64,000 nucleotides of DNA. Source: Lunularia cruciata (lineage: Eukaryota; Streptophyta; Marchantiopsida; Lunulariales; Lunulariaceae). The DNA lies in NCBI GenBank assembly GCA_948567375.1, contig OX419762.1:14328001-14392000 (forward strand), in the 5' to 3' direction. Positions 59,790-64,000 of the stretch are shown in pieces. How positions within the stretch are numbered: position 1 is the stretch's first letter; each line of letters starts with the position of its first letter. A program made the position numbers and the translations under genes. Below the pieces are notes generated by a model that saw only the letters and a program-made list of their open reading frames with translations, made no database searches and was not told where the DNA came from.

Positions 59790-60650
59790 GAGGGCGAACG
59801 GAACCAAGTCCAGGTCATGCAAGGTCTCCAAATATAAGGATATGCTGCGGAGTCACATATTTCTTCTTTTAATCTTTGCGTTATATAGATTGATGGACAT
59901 GAGGGCCCATTTGTCAAACGACACGCGAGAGAGTTTATCATGTTGTACATCGAGAGTACCACTCTCGTACTTGATATTATATATACCAATGTTCTATAGT
60001 GCAATCTATGGTAAACCATCGCTCTAGGGTGATGCTTGTTTGGGATGTTCCAATAGTTTACAGACTTTACTAGTTGCATAGTTTGGATATCCTAGATGTA
60101 ATAAGGCAAATTTCTCATATTAATACTGTTGGGGTTTAGACTTGTTTTTCCTCTCATATTTTATAGTATACTTTAGAACCATGTGTGTCCATTGCTCTAC
60201 AGTGCAATCCAGTACAGATGTTTCTCGGATGATCCAATAGTTTGTAGACCTTCAGACTTCCATAGCTTGGATATTCTAGATGCGGTAGGGTAGATTTTTC
60301 ATATTGACACTATTGGGGTTTAGCCTTGTTGTAATTCTTTTGTCTTCCCTTATATGACATCCTAAGTAAATATATATGAAAAATCAGTACTACTGTACCT
60401 AGTAGTACAGATTTTTCATAATATGGTAGGTGATGTTTCTTCCGATGTTCCAATAATTTATAAATCTTACTACTTGCATAGCTCGGATAGCCTAGATGCA
60501 ATAGGGCAGATTGATGGTGATTGATACTATTGGAGCCTCTAGCCCTATTTTACCTCTTTTGTCTGTTTTGATGTCTTGATGGGGCCTTCCATCATCTTTC
60601 ATGTATTCTACGTGGTCACATTTTTGTCTTTTTGTAGTTTATCTTTTCTT
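59790..60650 (+). mobile_element. RLE-type retroelement 3' region, copy 4, internally triplicated
   Basis: Starts with a decayed C-terminal coding part (CKVSKYKDMLRSHIF, LYRLMDMRAH) matching copy 2, then three tandem versions of the 3' end. Each has gatg(t/c)tt, tgttccaatagtttgtagac, catagcttggatatcctaga, tgcaatagggcagatttctc, then tactattggggtttagcc. The units begin near 60,031, 60,217 and 60,432. It ends with cttgatggggccttcc and the terminal tctacgtggtcacatttttg. Diverged from copies 1-3, so older. Confidence 0.75.
60375..60420. repeat. Near-perfect 20-bp hairpin
   Basis: tatgaaaaatcagtactact, loop gtacct, agtagtacagatttttcata: 19 of 20 arm positions pair. It sits between the second and third units of the triplicated retroelement tail. 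Confidence 0.9.
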
Positions 60651-62665
60651 CAAGTCCTTGGGTACTCATGCTGATATTTGGGGATGTTTCAACTGGAGTG
60701 TTACGGGTTTAGATTCGTTCAACTTTGTATGGGTGGTCTCCCGTAATATTTTATGCTGCGAGCTAGGGAATGTACTCATATTTCATATTATGGGGGTTTT
60801 CTAAGTAGTGTGTCACGTGTTTTCTCTAGTGATTAAGAGTGACTTGTAAAATCTAACGGTACGAGCTAGGAGATGTACTAATATGAGGGGTTAATGAAGT
60901 GTTACTGCTGTCTATAATTTTGTAATTTTGTAAAACTTTTCATGGGTAATTTTATGAAATTTTATAGTGCATACTTATTTATTTAATTTTATAACATTTT
61001 ATTTAATAGCTATACTCCTGTACAATATTTATAATGTGAGGTAAGAGATGACCGATAAATTTGTATTTTATAAGCAACTAAAACACATGTTTGAATTTTA
61101 AATTTAACATGGTTCCAATTGAATTTGATTTTTCTTTAATCGTCATATATTTTTTCTTGTTGTTCTCATTTTTGTTAATTTTCCCTGGCTTTTACCTGTC
61201 TTGGATGATTTTACTTGTTAATATCTCGAGGGAGAGATTGCGAGATTGATGTGAAGAACTTGAATGCAAGAATATAAGAGGTAATTATCACGAAAGAAGA
61301 TGGCTGGAAATGGCATGACGGTTAAGAAAGTGATAATGCACTCTTGAGATATATAGAAAGTTGAAATCATACACATTCTTAGTAAACATAGAATATATAT
61401 ACTCACTTGTTAGATGTTATAATCTTCAAAGTAAAATGTTGTCGCCGTGTACTTTTATGCATTGCATTTAGATAATTAATTAGAATGGACATTCAATCCT
61501 TTCAAGTTCGTGTGGATTTAATTCAAACTCATCCAATAATTTTATTCACAAAGTAGCAAAAGTAAGCTCCAGTATTGATAACACATTTGGTCACAAAAAT
61601 TTATTTATTTATCCTTTTAGAAGGAAGGGATTTCAGCTGTGCGGAATTAGTACAAACGCTACCACACATTATATTAAACGAGTAGTAACCGCAATTATCT
61701 CTATGCTTGTAAAAGAGAAGTAAAATGGACAACTGATGAAAATCGTTAGAACCGCATCAGCTGATCCAGGATTCCTTAGATTAGATTAGATTGGTTAATG
61801 AAACACTATTGCCTCTAACTATAAAGATCAACTATTGACGGAGAGACTTACTTGATCCGAAACTGATCATACTCGATCAAGTTGTAATTATGAACATACA
61901 ATCATATATTTTGTTGAAGTGAATAACTTATTTTGTCTTCTCTTCTCTGGATTTATATGCGGATATGAAGCGTAGATTCAGTTTATACATAATATTTTTA
62001 GTAAAATGATTTTTTGGAAAAAAAATTACATTATTTCTCAATTTTGTGTGTCCTGTTATTCTGTCGTATGTAAATCTATGTGTAGAAATGCCTGGCTCTT
62101 GTTATAATGTGACATATTTGAAGAAAATAATATTTGGCCTAAGTTGAATATCTTAAGACCTGATACGTTTGAAATTCATCAATATATATTCGTCGATTTG
62201 GATTATGTACCCATGAAAGATTTGGCATTTGCTTTTAAACACTCTACCACCCCAGATATTCGTGTGGTGAATGAGTAGTGCATACGAGTGTGCAGGAGTA
62301 GAAGCAATTTTTTCAGAAAATTATGATATCAATTAAATTTTAGACACTCGAATGAAAATATTCTCCAACGGACCAGTTTGTGATTCTACACGATTTTACA
62401 CAAGTTAGATGATAATGGGAAGATTATTGCAAAAGAAGAAGACAAATACCGTAGTATGAAAAAGTATTAAAACAAAGTCATGATCGATAAGAAACGCGAG
62501 CATGTGGTGTGACAATTTGTTTAGAATTTAATAGCCATCTTGGAGGGTTTTGATTTGGACTCCTAAAGATCTAGATTACTTTATGAAACTGCGGTAAAAA
62601 CTTTCGGGGGCCAAGCTTAAAATCAAATGGTCGCTATCTAATGAGGACTTGGCGTTTGTTTAGGT
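60651..62665. other. AT-rich intergenic DNA, no gene seen
   Basis: Long AT-rich stretch with short ORFs only. Confidence 0.45.
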
Positions 62666-62986
62666 TTGGTTCAAGTTGCTTTAAGGTTCAGTGAAATAAG
62701 CTGCAAAGATTATTGTGTTTCTTATTCAAGCTATGAAACTATTTTCTTTGAACGCTTATGCTTATTAGAGGAAAAAGGAGAGAGGAAAATGTTCTATTCA
62801 AACTATGAAACTACGGTTTTCGGCATTCGATGGTTGCTAGAGGAGACGGAATGGGATTATAAAGAAAGTAGAGAGTACATCATTTGTGAAAGGGGAAGAG
62901 AAGAGAGAAGACGAGGAGAGGAGGGAGTGGAGAATTTGCTCAATTGGGTTCTCACGGTGGTAGATCACACTGGAAATTATGAGTGA
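62666..62986 (+). CDS. Unrecognised 106-codon ORF with internal repeat
   Basis: Clean plus-strand frame. The first half holds two versions of a peptide unit (SYSSYETIFFERLCLLEEKG and FYSNYETTVFGIRWLLEETE) from an approximately 80-bp DNA duplication. The second half is Arg/Glu-rich (ERGREERRRGEEG) and ends VLTVVDHTGNYE. No family recognised; may be a lineage-specific gene, an exon or chance. Confidence 0.3.
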   Translation: MVQVALRFSEISCKDYCVSYSSYETIFFERLCLLEEKGERKMFYSNYETTVFGIRWLLEETEWDYKESREYIICERGREERRRGEEGVENLLNWVLTVVDHTGNYE

Positions 62987-63023
62987 GAGTTAGTGGGGGT
63001 CAATTTGGAAACCTATTGGAGAG

Positions 63024-63404
63024 TTGTTGGTTGATCTTATACCATACTTTCTCGATCTTATGGTATTTATCTATTGGGTGTGGTTCGACAAAGAGCAGAT
63101 TAGAGAGAGAGTTTGTCAAGTCAAAAAGTTCAATCTTGATTTGCTCGGAAGAAAGTTAGTTCTTACGATGGAGTACCCATGTCCTCAAATATGCGAACAA
63201 ATCCACTTTCTATTTGTTCTTGTAAAATTAATAAGCAACTTCTTTTATCCTAAAATGGATGAATTAAGCGATTTCTTAATAGTAAACCAATATAAATTCA
63301 AAGCGAAGCCTAAATTAGGTGCGGGGTTTACTAGAGGGGGTTGGAGCTTGTTCATGGATTTGCTGAATGAGTACAGCAAACCCTTGGTTTGCTTAGATGT
63401 ATAA
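63024..63404 (+). CDS. Unrecognised 126-codon ORF
   Basis: Begins 38 bp after the previous ORF in another frame. Contains a hydrophobic start (LIPYFLDLMVFIYWVWF) and a later segment YKFKAKPKLGAGFTRGGWSL. Not recognised. Together with 62,666-62,986 it may be part of one spliced locus, but I see no clear splice pair. Confidence 0.3.
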   Translation: MLVDLIPYFLDLMVFIYWVWFDKEQIRERVCQVKKFNLDLLGRKLVLTMEYPCPQICEQIHFLFVLVKLISNFFYPKMDELSDFLIVNQYKFKAKPKLGAGFTRGGWSLFMDLLNEYSKPLVCLDV

Positions 63405-64000
63405 CTATGGGGTTGGCTTAAATCTATCTTGGTTTTAAACAGATCTTGCTTCGCACGTTTACAATTATCTTCTCCCCGCAGATTCCTGAAGAGTTTATGC
63501 TCTTATTTTGTCATAGTCTTTCGACTACTTATTTACAGGAGAAATCTTGTTTAATTTTACGTTCTGTTTAAATCTCCATATGAATTTGGTTTGTTTTTGA
63601 AACCTCTCTTGATGCTCGTGAGTCTTGAGTGAATCCTTTTAAGGAAACTCACACACCACGAGCCTGAGCAGTTCCCCGGTGCTTTACTCTCGATTACTGG
63701 ATTCCAAATTAAAAGGACGTCATGGCAAGTTCCATGTTTCTGGCAACTCAGTACCATCACTTCGGCAAGTAGAGAGATGTTTCACAAATCTTCCAGACTC
63801 AATGATCGGTTTTCCATCCCCTTAATATAATTTGTTACAATAGATACGTAAGGTCAAATCCATCGTTGGTAGGATATTGCTGGCACAAATGGCAACGAAG
63901 GTTCATCTCACGATCAATATCCTACAGCAGCTTTTTAAATCCCACCACTTTGTTGCCATAGTAAGAACTTGCAGGTATGATTAAAGTTCGAAACTCTCAA
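63405..64000. other. Right edge of the window, nothing certain
   Basis: A minus-strand ORF (63,557-63,760) is unrecognised. An acceptor-like cttgcag near the end (63,975) could belong to an exon continuing outside the window. Confidence 0.3.

Noticed and set aside
1-64000. CRISPR array, bacterial operon or rRNA genes
   Set aside because: No regularly spaced identical repeats with unique spacers, no ribosome-binding-site-led gene strings and no rRNA-like conserved stretches; introns and plant transposons show a eukaryotic nuclear origin.

Overview
The window looks like nuclear DNA of a land plant. The evidence is spliced genes with GT-AG introns, a plant-type plastid riboflavin synthase, a plant-type 2-oxoglutarate-dependent dioxygenase (2-ODD), Ty1/copia and PIF/Harbinger relics, and long AT-rich intergenic stretches. 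The style suggests a bryophyte, perhaps a moss, but this is a guess from overall appearance and not from a diagnostic marker. Gene density is low. Only four or five loci are convincing genes; most of the rest is transposon debris and simple or low-copy repeats.

Layout. 0-0.2 kb: last exon of an MTM1/SLC25A39-type mitochondrial carrier (+). 2.0-3.3 kb: a possible small terminal exon (-) abutted by a 5'-truncated non-LTR retroelement (+). 4.5-20.7 kb: a repeat-rich desert with coiled-coil-coding relics, a decayed gag-like region, a PIF/Harbinger transposase relic (-), a long GA microsatellite and several tandem repeats. 21.1-23.4 kb: the longest copy of the non-LTR element (-), with reverse transcriptase, CCHC zinc motif and restriction-like endonuclease-like domain. 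23.4-35.2 kb: a 2-ODD cluster. It holds truncated pseudogene A, a copia relic (-), one intact three-exon gene (26,866-28,226), and pseudogene B, whose second exon is split by about 1.8 kb carrying an intact intronless riboflavin synthase gene (-).

35-44.9 kb: dispersed repeats in inverted and direct orientation, retroelement 3' tails, a second copy of the coiled-coil element (-) and another copia relic (+). 44.9-54.2 kb: no recognisable gene, but many short coding-like fragments, mostly on +, including a recent 208-bp tandem duplication. 55.4-56.1 kb: an intact single-exon gene for a Cys-rich, acidic protein of unknown function. 59.8-60.65 kb: another non-LTR element 3' end, internally triplicated and carrying a near-perfect hairpin. 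60.7-64 kb: AT-rich DNA with two unrecognised ORFs.

The genes do not form a pathway. The carrier and riboflavin synthase are housekeeping genes, and the dioxygenase belongs to a specialised-metabolism or hormone superfamily. The main biology here is local: gene duplication, decay, and repeated insertion by an unusual RLE-bearing retroelement family.
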